64,000 bases of DNA from Kocuria rosea (GCF_006094695.1 NZ_CP035103.1:310001-374000); one strand, 5' to 3'; shown: positions 8,949 through 18,185, numbered from the stretch's first letter. Notes: generated by a model not told the origin, from the sequence alone. Translations and numbers: made by a program.

Positions 8949-10088
8949 TCAGCCGGTGGGGCGACGGTAGGGCAGGTGGATCCGGAAGCTGGCGCCCCGG
9001 CCGTGGCCGTCGCTGGTGGCCTCCAGGGTTCCGCCCTGGGCCTCGACGAGGGCCTTGCTGATCGCCAGGCCCAGCCCCGAGCCGCCGCGGTGGGCCTCCC
9101 GGCCGGTGTTCGCGCGGTAGAAGCGCTCGAAGACGTGCGGGAGGCTCTCGGCACTGATGCCCTCCCCGGTGTCGGTGACGGTGTAAGTGACCGCCTCGGC
9201 GGTGTGGTCGGTGCGCAGGATGATGGTGCCCCCGGTCGGGGTGTGGCGCAGGGCGTTCTCCAGCAGGTTGCTCAGCACCTGGCCCATCCGTTCCGGGTCC
9301 AGCGGCACCGGGGCGGTCTCCGGGCCGGTGCTCACCGCGGTGATCGACACACCCTTGCCGGCGGCGTCGGGCTCGATGGCCGCGACCGCCTGGACCGCCA
9401 AATGCTCCGGGTCTTGGGGGGTGAGCTGCAGGCGGGTCATGCCCTCTTCGGCGGCGGTGAGCTGGCGGATGTCGCGGGCCAGGCGCTCCAGGCGGGTGAT
9501 CTGGGCGTGAAGGATGCCGGTGGTGTGCGCATCGAGGGCGACCACCCCGTCCTCGACCCCTTCCAGGTGGCCTTTGAGGCTGGCCAGTGGGGTGCGCATC
9601 TCGTGGGCTAGGTCGGCGAGCATCTGGCGCCGTGTGGTGTCCACCGCGCTGAGCTTGGCCGCCATCTCGTTGAAAGAGGAGGCCAGGGCGTCGAACTCCG
9701 GGCCCAGCTTGGTGGAGGTGACGCGGACATCGTAGTTGCCCGCGGCCACCTCACCGGCGGCGGTGCTGAAAGAGGCCAGGGACCGCCCGATCGTGCGGTA
9801 AAGGTAGAAGGTGAGCAGCCCGGCGATGTAGAGAGCCGGCAACCCGCCGATGGCCAGGGCCGTGAGACTCACCGAGCGGAAGGCGTCCTCCAGGTGCACC
9901 AGCCCGAGGGCCTCATCGGCGTGACCCGACTCGACGAGCTCGTGGTAGAACATGTTCGGCCCGACCAGCACCGCGGTCACGACCACGATGATCAACCCGA
10001 TCAACAGCACCGCGGTCTGGGCCAGCATCAACCGCACCGTCAACGGGCTCCAGGACCAGCGCGGGCTTGTTAAGACAGTGCTGCTCAT
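8949..10088 (-). CDS. sensor histidine kinase
   Basis: This 379-residue kinase has two membrane segments (about residues 20-43 and 75-97) enclosing a short extracytoplasmic sensor loop, then a HAMP linker. The HisKA domain has phospho-acceptor His162 in DLAHEMRTPLAS. The HATPase domain shows an N box (LSNLLENALRHTP) and the glycine boxes VTDTGEGI and GGSGLGLAIS. The layout resembles BaeS-type kinases. Its ATG overlaps the stop of the upstream response regulator by four bases (ATGA), so the pair is translationally coupled. The signal is unknown; the sensor loop is only about 30 residues. Confidence 0.93.
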   Translation of the reverse strand: MSSTVLTSPRWSWSPLTVRLMLAQTAVLLIGLIIVVVTAVLVGPNMFYHELVESGHADEALGLVHLEDAFRSVSLTALAIGGLPALYIAGLLTFYLYRTIGRSLASFSTAAGEVAAGNYDVRVTSTKLGPEFDALASSFNEMAAKLSAVDTTRRQMLADLAHEMRTPLASLKGHLEGVEDGVVALDAHTTGILHAQITRLERLARDIRQLTAAEEGMTRLQLTPQDPEHLAVQAVAAIEPDAAGKGVSITAVSTGPETAPVPLDPERMGQVLSNLLENALRHTPTGGTIILRTDHTAEAVTYTVTDTGEGISAESLPHVFERFYRANTGREAHRGGSGLGLAISKALVEAQGGTLEATSDGHGRGASFRIHLPYRRPTG

Positions 10089-10804
10089 TCTCCGGTGCCC
10101 ATCCGGAAACCGATCCCGCGGATCGTATGGATGAACTTCGGGCTGGCGGCCTCATCGCCGAGCTTCTTGCGGATCCGCCCGATGTGCACGTCCACCAGGT
10201 GTTCGTCCCCGGTCCAGCGCGTGTCCCAGACGATCTCCACCAGCTGCCGGCGCGAGAGCACCATCTGCGTGTGCGTCGCCAGGGCGGCCAGCAGATCGAA
10301 CTCGATCCGGGTCAGTGCCACCGACTCCCCGCCCACGCGGACCTCCCGGGCGGCCTCGTCCACCACCAGGTCCCCGATCACCAGCTCCTGGGCCCGCCCC
10401 GCCGGCGGCGGGGTGGGCGCGGGGCGGGTGCGGGCCCGGCGCAGCATGGCCTGGACCCGGGCCACGAGCTCGCGCGGGCTGAACGGCTTGGTCACGTAGT
10501 CGTCGGCTCCCACCGACAGGCCCACGATCTTGTCGACCTCGTCGTCGCGGGCGGTGAGCATCAGCACGTGGCAGTCGGAGAAGGTCCGCACCTGACGGCA
10601 CACCTCGATCCCGTCGATTCCCGGTAGCCCCAGATCCAGCACGAGGACGTCCGGGGCGTACTCCCGCACCGCGGCCACCGCGTCCGTGCCGTCGTGGCGC
10701 ACCTCGACGTCCAGGCCCGCCTTGCGCAGATATTCCGCGACCAGTTCCGCCAGGTCGACCTCATCGTCGACCACCAGAACACGCCCGGTGAGCGGATCCG
10801 TCAT
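10085..10804 (-). CDS. OmpR-family response regulator
   Basis: This 239-residue protein has a receiver domain (residues about 8-120) with acidic pocket residues near 13-14, phospho-acceptor Asp57 in VLVLDLGLPG, and Lys107 in VTKPFSP. It is followed by a winged-helix DNA-binding domain ending RIRKKLGDE...IHTIRGIGFRMG. The start at 10804 is chosen because GGGAGGACAG stands directly before it; the longer open frame to 10960 lacks family similarity. It is the first gene of the two-component operon. A candidate target is the tandem direct repeat at 7450-7470. Confidence 0.93.
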   Translation of the reverse strand: MTDPLTGRVLVVDDEVDLAELVAEYLRKAGLDVEVRHDGTDAVAAVREYAPDVLVLDLGLPGIDGIEVCRQVRTFSDCHVLMLTARDDEVDKIVGLSVGADDYVTKPFSPRELVARVQAMLRRARTRPAPTPPPAGRAQELVIGDLVVDEAAREVRVGGESVALTRIEFDLLAALATHTQMVLSRRQLVEIVWDTRWTGDEHLVDVHIGRIRKKLGDEAASPKFIHTIRGIGFRMGTGE

Positions 10805-11187
10805 CTGTCCTCCCTGTCCTGATCGCTGTGATGTGAGTGCTGTGAGCCTCGGTGTCCCGGGTGGCCGTGCTGCCCGCGCGGGACCGGCGGTGCGGGTGGG
10901 GCAGTCGTGGACGGGTTCACCGGCGAGCTGGTGGTCGGTGTGGTTGACGCTCTCCCGCACCGTGAACCGTCACGGCTTCTCCGCCGTCTTCACAATCCGA
11001 GGATGCAACGGGTGGTCTGTATCAGCGGATCCGGGAGCTGCCGCAGCCGACGATCTGAGGCCGTCCTGGCTTACGGGGTCCGTGATGCGTAGGTCGCCCC
11101 GTCGACGGGCATGTCACGGGGCGGGCCACAGCCCCGTCGCGGGGGACGCGTTCCCCATCACCTGAGGCGGTCAGCCGCTAGCCCCCC
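10805..11187. other. intergenic, promoter region of the two-component system
   Basis: No coding sequence is supported here. The stretch must contain the promoter of the minus-strand response regulator, but no convincing -35/-10 pair can be picked in this GC-rich sequence. Confidence 0.4.
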
Positions 11188-11213
11188 CGCTGACATGATG
11201 CCCGGGGTCAGCG
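11188..11213 (-). terminator. hairpin overlapping the stop of the small membrane gene
   Basis: The arms CGCTGAC and GTCAGCG are perfectly complementary around a 12-base loop. The hairpin spans the stop codon of the minus-strand gene that ends at 11208. It has no T-run and is only a plausible terminator. Confidence 0.35.
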
Positions 11214-11423
11214 CGTGGGCTCGTTGTCGGCGAGGGAGGATGGACTGAAGGGGAGGGCGTCGCTCTCGCGTTGCTTGAGGTCCTTATACCAGCGTGCTGC
11301 GTCGTCCTGGGAAGCGGATTCGACGGCGCGCTCGGTGCGGTCGCCGCGGAAAATCGAACGCATGATCAGCCAGAAGATGACGCCGATGCAGATGGACGGC
11401 AGCACAGCCGCGAAGTACTCCAT
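11208..11423 (-). CDS. small single-pass membrane protein
   Basis: This 71-residue protein has one N-terminal membrane segment (about residues 4-23, AAVLPSICIGVIFWLIMRS) and a charged cytoplasmic tail with ARWYKDLKQRES. Similar short proteins occur in other Micrococcaceae as I recall, without assigned function. It lies 51 bases downstream of the CtaG-like gene on the same strand, so a shared transcript and a role near oxidase assembly are possible but inferred. Confidence 0.65.
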   Translation of the reverse strand: MEYFAAVLPSICIGVIFWLIMRSIFRGDRTERAVESASQDDAARWYKDLKQRESDALPFSPSSLADNEPTR

Positions 11424-11474
11424 GGATGTATTCTCCCTTAGGGATCTGGACGGACGCTGGCGCCGGGTGTGTAC

Positions 11475-12269
11475 TCAGCGCGGTGCATGGGTGTCTGTCA
11501 GGGGTATTCCACGGGGGCGGGTGGCGGTGTACCACTGGGCGCAGAAAACAACGATCAAGGTGACGTCCACGGCGTCCCCACCGTAATACATGATCTGCGC
11601 CCCGATTCGCGCGTCGGCGAAGTCAACGCCGGCGGGCGGGTGGCCGTAAAGCCACTTGGCCAAGATCGAATGGGCTGTGAGAAACCCAATGAGCGCTGCG
11701 GTCCGCAGGGCGAAGGAGCTCCGGTGCGGGTTCGGGTCAATCCCCACCATCGCGGCGGTGAAAAGATAGCCGGCCAGGAAGACGTGGGCGTGGACGAGCG
11801 CATACAACCACACCGAGGTGTGCATCATGCCGTACAGATCGGTGGTGTAAAGCGCCCACAGGCCCCCGACGTTGAGCACCACCGCGACCACCGGATGGGT
11901 CAGAGCCCGCACGAGAGCGGTGCGCAGGGCCCAGGAGAGCGCGCGGGCCTGAACCACAGGCAAAGCACGCAGAGCAAGAGTGACCGGGGCACTGAGCACC
12001 AGACACAGTGGCGCGACCATGCCCAAGAGCAGGTGCCCGACCATGTGGGCGGGAAAGCTCGTGCGGGCGGCTTCAGCGATCGGGCCCACCAGCCCGACCC
12101 CGGCGCAGAAGAGCCCGGTGTACCACAGCACGGCGCGGTGGATCGGCCAGCGCCCCCGGTGGCGGGACGCCCACCATCCCGCGGCGTAGCCGACCGCGCC
12201 CAGACCGAACGCCAGGGCTGTGACGTATCTGAACAAAGTCCAACCGAACATGCCGTGGTCGTGACTCAT
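11475..12269 (-). CDS. CtaG/caa3-type cytochrome c oxidase assembly protein
   Basis: This 264-residue multi-pass membrane protein belongs to the Caa3_CtaG family, linked to assembly of the copper-containing oxidase. Visible features include about seven membrane segments, the conserved SFPAHMVGHLLLGMVAPL stretch, and HAHVFLAGYLFTAAMVGIDP, whose histidines are typical of the family. The ATG at 12269 opens MSHDHGMFG; the open frame continues upstream without family similarity. It is one of four CtaG modules in the window and the shortest. The region upstream ends against a decayed IS5 transposase. Confidence 0.85.
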   Translation of the reverse strand: MSHDHGMFGWTLFRYVTALAFGLGAVGYAAGWWASRHRGRWPIHRAVLWYTGLFCAGVGLVGPIAEAARTSFPAHMVGHLLLGMVAPLCLVLSAPVTLALRALPVVQARALSWALRTALVRALTHPVVAVVLNVGGLWALYTTDLYGMMHTSVWLYALVHAHVFLAGYLFTAAMVGIDPNPHRSSFALRTAALIGFLTAHSILAKWLYGHPPAGVDFADARIGAQIMYYGGDAVDVTLIVVFCAQWYTATRPRGIPLTDTHAPR

Positions 12270-12345
12270 CGCGATTATCGTACATCTGTTTTCAAGACCT
12301 GGTCGGTCGTTGATCGCCCTCGTCCGGCTGGCTGACCATTCCTGT

Positions 12346-13103
12346 ATGGCCACGATGAAGCCGCAGTGGATGATCGACTGTGGGAGCTGATCGCCCCGCT
12401 CATCCCGCCCCTAACGCCGCCGCGAGGTCCCGGTAGGCGGCGTGGATCGATGACTGGGCCGCTGTGGAGGGCATCTTGTTCGTGCTGCATACCTCGGTGT
12501 CGTTGACCTGCCACCGGCTCTGGGGCACGGGTCCGGACACACCGCCTGGTTGCCTCTGCGCGAGTGACAGGCGGCCGGGGTTTGAGAGAAGCCCCACCGG
12601 GCCGTGCTCGAGGAGCTCTCCGAGGAGCAGATCCTCGACTGGACAGGGGCCAGCATCGACTCGGTGTCGGTACGAACCCAAAAAGGGGAGCGAGCTGACC
12701 GGCCCGAACTCCACCGACCACGCGAACCCGGGCTCCAAGTACTACCTGCTCACTGACCGCAACGGCCTGCCCCTGCACGTTCACGCCCCGGCCGCCAACA
12801 CCCACGACAGCCGTCTCTTCGAACTCCTGATGGTGGCCACCTCCGGTGTGCGCGATCGGTGCGGACGTCCCGTGCAGCCACGGCGCCGCCCAGGCATCAA
12901 AGTGCGTGTTACCCGCCGTGGGATCGAGGCCAAAACTCATCTGGATCGACACGGCTTGGTGGTCGAGCGCCCCATCTCCGGGGTCTTGCGCTTCAAATGC
13001 CTCGGAATCCGCTACGACCGCATCGTCGGCACCCTGGTCCTCTGCCCTGCTCGGCCTCCCGCTCATCAACGTTCGCCGACTGCGCCAGGCGACCAAGTTA
13101 TGA
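12346..13103 (+). pseudogene. decayed IS5-family transposase
   Basis: Pieces of an IS5-type transposase appear in order but in different frames. VDDRLWELIAPLIPP starts near 12366, ILFVLHT near 12473, HANPGSKYYLLTDRNGLPL near 12718, VVERPISGVLRFKCLGIRYD near 12958, and LINVRRLRQATKL up to the stop at 13103. At least three frameshifts and some internal losses separate them, so no functional enzyme can be made. Clear terminal repeats were not found, so the edges are set by the coding remnant only. Confidence 0.75.
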
Positions 13104-13116
13104 GATCAGGTGCACC

Positions 13117-14805
13117 TCAGCGTGCCTGCACTGCACTGGTGGCCGGCGAGGTGCCGGCATTCCGATTTCCCCGGGCAGGGGCCGTGATTCCTGCCGGAGC
13201 GCTCGGCTCGCCAGTCTCGGGGGTTGGTTTGCCGGACGTCACTCGTGCCGGGCGTATGGGCCCCTCTTCCTTGTCATTGAGGATGCCGTCCCCGTCAATG
13301 TCCGGGTCTCCTTCATTGAGCAGGCCGTCCCCATCCATGTCCGGATCAACCTCATCGACGAACTTATCGCCGTCGAGGTTGTCGTCAGCCTCGTTGTCGA
13401 TGCCGTCCCCGTCGAGGTCGGTGTCTTCAATATCGAGGGTGCCGTCGCGATCGGTGTCCCGTCTGGTGTCCGGAACCCGGGGCGCCACCCCGGGCAGGAG
13501 ATCCTTCTCTTTCCCAGTGTCCGCGGACGGTGGCGGCGCGGATGGTGGCGGCGCGGATGGTGGCGGCGCGGATGGTGGCGGCGCGGATGGTGGCGGCGCG
13601 GGTTTGGGCGGTGCCGGTTTGGGCGGTGCCGGCTTGGACGGTGCCGTTAGGGGCCCGGGCGGGGTCGCAGCAGGTGCTGGTTTGGCGGGCTTTACCGGCT
13701 TGGTCTGGGGGGCCGTGGGCTTTTGCGCTGCTGGCGGTGCAGGAGTCGGTGTGGGGCTGGGTTTTGCAGGAGCGGAAGGCTCGGCCGTGGGCTGTGGCTC
13801 CTTCGTGACCTTCTTGGTCGCAGCGGCCTTCTGCTCGGCAGCCTTCCTTTGGGCGACCTTCTTCTGATCGGCAGTCTCTTCGCCTGAGGCGGCCTTTTTC
13901 TTGGCGGCGGTCTCGTCCTCCGGGAGAGCCGGCACGGGCACCTCCAAGGAGTACTTGCTGCGGGAGGCGGGAATGACGCGGAGGCCGTCGACCCAGTCGA
14001 AGGACTGGGGGTCCACGGCCTGCCCGTCGACCCAGGTCTCGAGGTGCAGGTTTGGTCCCGTGACCCGGGTTCCGGTGGCACCGACGGAACCGAGCTGCTC
14101 GGACGCGGTCAGCCGGTCACCGGTGGCCACCCTGACGTCCTGGAGGTGGTTGTAGGTGGTTCTCAGTCCGTCCGCGTGGGTGACCTCCACACGGTTGCCG
14201 CCCCAGACGTCCCAGAACACGGCCGTCACCTCGCCCTCGGCGGCCGCCACGACCGGCAGCCCTGCGGCGGCGGAAACGTCGGTGCCGTTATGGAACTCGC
14301 GGTCGCCGCGATCGGGGGCGATCCGCCACCCGAAGGTGCCCCCGGTCAGGACGGCCCCGGGAGTGGTGGGGGCGATGAGGGTGTTGACGGGAAGCTCGCC
14401 CGAGTACAGCCTCGGTGCGTGCCGCCCCGGGCGCACCGTCGAGGCCGCGTTCCGGTCGCCGTCGCCCGGGCCGGTGCCTTGGCGCCAGGAGCCGTTGCCC
14501 GTGGCGCCGTCACGGACGGGCGAGGTGGAACGGTTTTGCCGCAGCGGTGCCGCCGGGGGGTGCTGCCGCTCCTGACCTGACGCGAAGAGGCTCCACCCGC
14601 TGTCCGACCGCTCCGAGGACGTCGAGGAACCCGCCGACGCCCCGAAGGCAGCCCCTCGTTCTTCGCCGGCCCCCGGAGTGACGCCCGAGCTGACGGCCAC
14701 GCTCAGCGCCACGAGGGCCGAGAACGCGGCGAGGGCGCTCACCGGCGAGGAGGCGCGGTGACGGAGGTCGGGCTTGGCAGGGCGGCGAGAGGAGTCGCGG
14801 GGCAT
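13117..14805 (-). CDS. secreted M23-like protein with calcium-binding repeats
   Basis: This 562-residue protein has an N-terminal export segment (about residues 22-42) and an M23/LytM-like domain (about 140-265). A Lys/Ala-rich stretch follows, then a Pro-rich spacer with five PPPSA units (about 405-427), and a C-terminal block of thrombospondin-type-3 Asp motifs (DTDRDGTLD, DTDLDGDGID, DPDMDGDGLLN) that bind calcium in other proteins. Zinc ligands are visible as His172, Asp176 and His254, with His220 also present. The first His of the usual HxH pair is Asn252 (NLHLE). M23 enzymes cleave peptidoglycan cross-bridges; this one may have reduced activity or act as a binding or activator domain. 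Confidence 0.8.
   Translation of the reverse strand: MPRDSSRRPAKPDLRHRASSPVSALAAFSALVALSVAVSSGVTPGAGEERGAAFGASAGSSTSSERSDSGWSLFASGQERQHPPAAPLRQNRSTSPVRDGATGNGSWRQGTGPGDGDRNAASTVRPGRHAPRLYSGELPVNTLIAPTTPGAVLTGGTFGWRIAPDRGDREFHNGTDVSAAAGLPVVAAAEGEVTAVFWDVWGGNRVEVTHADGLRTTYNHLQDVRVATGDRLTASEQLGSVGATGTRVTGPNLHLETWVDGQAVDPQSFDWVDGLRVIPASRSKYSLEVPVPALPEDETAAKKKAASGEETADQKKVAQRKAAEQKAAATKKVTKEPQPTAEPSAPAKPSPTPTPAPPAAQKPTAPQTKPVKPAKPAPAATPPGPLTAPSKPAPPKPAPPKPAPPPSAPPPSAPPPSAPPPSAPPPSADTGKEKDLLPGVAPRVPDTRRDTDRDGTLDIEDTDLDGDGIDNEADDNLDGDKFVDEVDPDMDGDGLLNEGDPDIDGDGILNDKEEGPIRPARVTSGKPTPETGEPSAPAGITAPARGNRNAGTSPATSAVQAR
13526..13600 (-). repeat. 15-bp tandem repeat coding PPPSA units
   Basis: Five adjacent 15-base units (GATGGTGGCGGCGCG on the plus strand, the first with a C for T) encode the PPPSA repeats of the M23-like protein. 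The near identity of the units at DNA level suggests recent slippage expansion. Confidence 0.85.
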
Positions 14806-15121
14806 GATGGTGTTTCCCCCAGGACGTCGCAGGCAGCGACGGAAAGATCGAGCAACGGACCGCAGGCATCAAACATTGGTGTGCGCGTAGGAGCACGGAC
14901 AATTCTCCTGAGGATACGTCTTCGCTCCCGTTAATGCGGCGTCGTGCGGGGACGCAACGCTGTATGACGCGCAGAGCTGCCGCCCTCCGGTTCGAGGTTC
15001 CTGGTTCGGTGGCGGCAGAGTGGCGCTGAGGTACCTCATGTGACGCGGTAGATACCGATGTCAGGGCGCCCTGTCGTGGGTCAGATGTTGCCGTGGCAGC
15101 CAGCGTGGTTCGCGCCTGTGG
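14806..15121. other. intergenic region with a short palindrome
   Basis: No gene is supported. The perfect 12-bp palindrome TGAGGTACCTCA lies at 15027-15038, between the promoter side of the M23-like gene and the 3' end of the M56 gene. Its meaning is unknown. Confidence 0.4.
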
Positions 15122-16072
15122 TCAGTCGAACAGGTTGGTGAGGCCGGGGGCGAGCAACAAGATGGTGGGCACGGAGATGAGCGCAGCGGCTGCGCCGATG
15201 ACTGTTGCTTTTTGCCCCGTCGGCAGGGGTGTGGCCTCCAGCCGCAGGATGCGATGACGAGCATCCTCGGTAGGGGCCGTTCCTGTCCAGGTGCCTTGGA
15301 AGCGGTGCGAGGGAGCAGCGAATCCACCGGTGCTGACAAGGACGACGGCTCGGGCGAGGGTACGGTCGTCGACGCTCCGGCGGGCGCTGTCGTCGGCGAG
15401 CATCTCGACGAGGAGCCCGACTTCGCGGTGGGCGCGGTCGGCGATGGGGAACCAGGGCAGGGAAGCCCTCCAGGCGCGGAATAGCATGAGCACGATGTCA
15501 TGGCGTTGGGTGGCATGCGCCTTCTCGTGCTCGATCACCGCGTCCAGCTCGTTTTCATCGAGCAGTGACAGCAGTCCGGCAGAGAGGACGGTCATCGTGG
15601 TGAACGCCCCGGGGAGGCAGTAGGCGATCGGGGCGGGGTTGTCGAGGAGCCGGGTGCCGGGGGCCTCGGGCAGCGGTGTGCTCAGGAGCAGGACCAGCTG
15701 GGCATGGCGCCGACGATCGCGTTCGGCGCGCACAATCGTGACGATCAGGTTCAGCAGCAGATGCCCGCCGAGCAGAACTGCTCCGGACAGCGCGAGGATG
15801 TGCATCGGGCCTGCGGGCACCCATGGCTGATCTCCCAAGAAGCTGGCGGCGAAGCTGATGCCGCCCGTGACCAGGTCCGGCCCAAAAGGGGTCAGGCCGA
15901 AGGTGAGCAAGGCCCCGAGCATCGACAGCCCGCCGGCCAGGGCGACGGCCTGCCAGAGCACCAGTGCGGTGGCGGGGGCGCAGGTCGGCCACTTGGCGTG
16001 CGAGAGAAGGATTGGGACGGGCCAGGCCAGGGCGAGGGCAAATGCCGCGAGGGCGATCGAGGCGCTGATCAC
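15122..16072 (-). CDS. BlaR1/MecR1-type M56 membrane metallopeptidase
   Basis: This 316-residue membrane protein carries the M56 signature HEKAH at about 182-186 within a cytoplasmic zinc-protease domain, flanked by membrane segments at both ends. Proteins of this type inactivate a partner BlaI-like repressor on sensing a signal. There is no penicillin-binding sensor domain at the C-terminus, so the signal is not expected to be bound as in staphylococcal BlaR1. The start lies six bases after the stop of the BlaI-type repressor gene, so the two form an operon, divergent from the cytochrome bd genes. Confidence 0.88.
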   Translation of the reverse strand: MISASIALAAFALALAWPVPILLSHAKWPTCAPATALVLWQAVALAGGLSMLGALLTFGLTPFGPDLVTGGISFAASFLGDQPWVPAGPMHILALSGAVLLGGHLLLNLIVTIVRAERDRRRHAQLVLLLSTPLPEAPGTRLLDNPAPIAYCLPGAFTTMTVLSAGLLSLLDENELDAVIEHEKAHATQRHDIVLMLFRAWRASLPWFPIADRAHREVGLLVEMLADDSARRSVDDRTLARAVVLVSTGGFAAPSHRFQGTWTGTAPTEDARHRILRLEATPLPTGQKATVIGAAAALISVPTILLLAPGLTNLFD

Positions 16073-16078
16073 ATGGAC

Positions 16079-16465
16079 TCAGTGGTCGTCGAGGAGGCGC
16101 CGCAGCGTTTGTGCTTCCTCGGAACTGACGCCCCCGACGAAGCGTTCGAGTACGGCGGCCCGGTCGTTGGCTGTTCCGAGGACCTCGTGCATGAGGGAGG
16201 CCATGTGCTCCTCCCGGGAGGCCGCAGGTAAGTAGCGGTGGGGGCGGAAGGTGCGTTCCCGTGTGACGAAGCCTTTGCGCTCCAGGCGGGACAGGACGGT
16301 GAGCACGGTGGTGGCGGCGCGGGGGCGGCCGCTGTCGGTGGCTAGGGGGAGCTGGTCCTGAAGGTCGTAAGCCGACAGGGGGGTGTCCGCCTGCCAGAGG
16401 ATCTCCATGATGGATCGCTCCAGGTCACCTAAGGAGGTTGCACGTTTCGATTCGTTGGTTGCCAC
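16079..16465 (-). CDS. BlaI/MecI/CopY-family transcriptional repressor
   Basis: This 128-residue winged-helix repressor contains LGDLERSIMEILWQADTPLSAYDL and the recognition region RAATTVLTVLSRLERKGFVTRE, typical of the BlaI/Penicillinase_R family. The C-terminal helix pair for dimerisation follows. It is first in the operon with the M56 protease. Its start lies 32 bases from a 55-bp palindrome built from TTCTAC/GTAGAA half-sites. Autorepression and repression of cydA from the same operator are therefore likely. In mycobacteria BlaI controls respiratory and ATP-synthase genes as well as beta-lactam genes, which makes a respiratory role plausible. Confidence 0.9.
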   Translation of the reverse strand: MATNESKRATSLGDLERSIMEILWQADTPLSAYDLQDQLPLATDSGRPRAATTVLTVLSRLERKGFVTRERTFRPHRYLPAASREEHMASLMHEVLGTANDRAAVLERFVGGVSSEEAQTLRRLLDDH

Positions 16466-16497
16466 CGGCTGATTCTAGCGGACCGACCCACGTGTTC

Positions 16498-16552
16498 TAC
16501 AGTGGTGTAGAAGTAGTTCTACGACTCGTAGAATTACTTCTACACCACTGTA
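16498..16552. promoter_or_regulatory. 55-bp palindromic operator between blaI-like gene and cydA
   Basis: The outer arms TACAGTGGTGTAGAAGTA (16498-16515) and TACTTCTACACCACTGTA (16535-16552) are perfect 18-bp inverted repeats. The spacer holds a 17-base palindrome, TTCTACGACTCGTAGAA (16517-16533), on the same centre. Only one base pair in the whole array is mismatched. TTCTAC/GTAGAA half-sites resemble the TACTACA/TGTAGTA dyads bound by BlaI proteins, so several repressor dimers could bind side by side. It lies 21 bases upstream of the cydA start and 32 bases from the repressor start. Confidence 0.85.
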
Positions 16553-16573
16553 AACAGGCTTGGGGGACAACCC

Positions 16574-18157
16574 ATGGATCCGTTGGAGATCGCCCGGTGG
16601 CAGTTCGGGATCACCACCGTCTACCACTTCGTGATGGTCCCGCTCACGCTCGGGCTGGGTCTGCTGGTGGCGCTCATGCAGACGATGTGGGTGCGTACCG
16701 GCAACGGGCGTTGGCTGCGGATGACGAAGTTCTGGGGCAAGCTCTACCTGATCAACTTCATCATGGGCGTGGCCACCGGGTTGGTGCAGGAGTTCCAGTT
16801 CGGGATGGCCTGGAGCGAGTACTCCCGCTTCGTCGGCGATGTCTTCGGGGCACCGTTGGCGATGGAGGGCCTGCTCGCCTTCTTCTTCGAGTCCACCTTC
16901 CTGGGCCTGTGGATCTTCGGCTGGGATCGCCTGCCCAAGAAGCTGCACCTGGCCACGCTATGGACCGCGGTGCTGGGCTCCGTGGTTTCGGCCTTTTTCA
17001 TCATCGTCGCCAACTCCTGGATGCAGCACCCGGTGGGCGTGGAGATGGTGGACGGCCGCCCTGTGATGAACGACGTGTGGGCGGTGCTGACCAATAACAC
17101 GGCCCTGGTGGCCTACTCCCACACTCTGGCCGGAGCGGTGGCAGTGGGCGCGGCGTTCCTGATTGGGGTTTCCTGGTACCAGCTGTGGCAGCGCCGCCGG
17201 GACAACATCGACACCGTCGACGATTCCGGTGCCGTGGTTGTGGGGGAGCGGGCCGATATTCCCGGGCGGGACCGGGTCGACCACGCGGTGTGGCTGTCCA
17301 GTCTGCGCATCGGTGCGGTGGTCGCCGCCGTCGCCTTCGGCGGGGTCGCCGCCACCGGGGACCTGCAGGGCAAGCTGATGTTCGAGCAGCAACCGCTGAA
17401 GATGGCTGCCGCTGAGGCGGCCTGCCACGATGGCACCAGCTTTTCGGTGCTGGCGGTGGGCCCGCTGGGAGCCCAGGACTGTGACCAGGTGACCAACGTC
17501 ATCGAGATCCCGGGCCTGTTGTCGTTTCTGGCCCACGGGGACTTTGACACCGAAGTCAAGGGCGTGAACACCCTCATCCCACAGTACGAGGCCGCCTACG
17601 GCACCCACCTGCCTGAGGACCCCATGTACGGGCAACGGGCCGGCCAGAAGATCGACTACCTGCCCCTGATGGAGGTCACCTACTGGGGGTTCCGCCTGAT
17701 GATCGGCTTCGGCATGCTCGCCGCGGGGTTCGCGGCGCTGGCGCTGTGGATCACACGGAAGGGCACCGTCCCGGCTTCCAAGCCCTTGATGTGGGTGGCG
17801 GTGGCCTCCATCCTGGCACCCTTCGGGGCCAACATTGCCGGGTGGGTGTTCACCGAGATGGGGCGGCAACCGTTCGTGGTCGTCCCGAATCCCAACCCCA
17901 GTGGTGTGGACGGGGTGTACATGTACACCGCCGCTGCCGTCTCCCCGGGAGTCAGCGGGGAGGAGATCCTTTTCTCCCTGGTCACCCTCGGGCTGATCTA
18001 CGCGGTCCTGCTGGTGGTGGAGACGATGCTGCTCGTGCGCTACGTGCGCGGCGGGGTCGCCTCGGCCATGCCCGAGCTCGCCCACCACGAAGATGACCCC
18101 GCCCATCCCGAGGGCATGACCGGTCGGCGCGATGACGTGCTGGCCTTCGCCTACTGA
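16574..18157 (+). CDS. cydA: cytochrome bd oxidase subunit I
   Basis: This 527-residue quinol oxidase subunit carries the heme b558, b595 and d sites in the membrane. The start MDPLEIARWQFGITTVYHF with the axial His18 is characteristic, and the GRQPFVVVPNP motif occurs in the later part. The quinol loop is of the short type. GGGGGA stands just before the ATG. It is the first gene of cydA-cydB-cydDC, transcribed away from the BlaI-type repressor across a palindromic operator. The enzyme reduces oxygen to water with high affinity, without pumping protons and without copper. Confidence 0.97.
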   Translation: MDPLEIARWQFGITTVYHFVMVPLTLGLGLLVALMQTMWVRTGNGRWLRMTKFWGKLYLINFIMGVATGLVQEFQFGMAWSEYSRFVGDVFGAPLAMEGLLAFFFESTFLGLWIFGWDRLPKKLHLATLWTAVLGSVVSAFFIIVANSWMQHPVGVEMVDGRPVMNDVWAVLTNNTALVAYSHTLAGAVAVGAAFLIGVSWYQLWQRRRDNIDTVDDSGAVVVGERADIPGRDRVDHAVWLSSLRIGAVVAAVAFGGVAATGDLQGKLMFEQQPLKMAAAEAACHDGTSFSVLAVGPLGAQDCDQVTNVIEIPGLLSFLAHGDFDTEVKGVNTLIPQYEAAYGTHLPEDPMYGQRAGQKIDYLPLMEVTYWGFRLMIGFGMLAAGFAALALWITRKGTVPASKPLMWVAVASILAPFGANIAGWVFTEMGRQPFVVVPNPNPSGVDGVYMYTAAAVSPGVSGEEILFSLVTLGLIYAVLLVVETMLLVRYVRGGVASAMPELAHHEDDPAHPEGMTGRRDDVLAFAY

Positions 18158-18185
18158 GCCCGACGACCACAGAACGGCCCCTGAC

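Noticed and set aside
15122..16465. A beta-lactam resistance locus
   Set aside because: Although the regulators are of BlaR/BlaI type, there is no beta-lactamase or penicillin-binding protein gene nearby and no sensor domain on the M56 protein; the neighbour is cydA.
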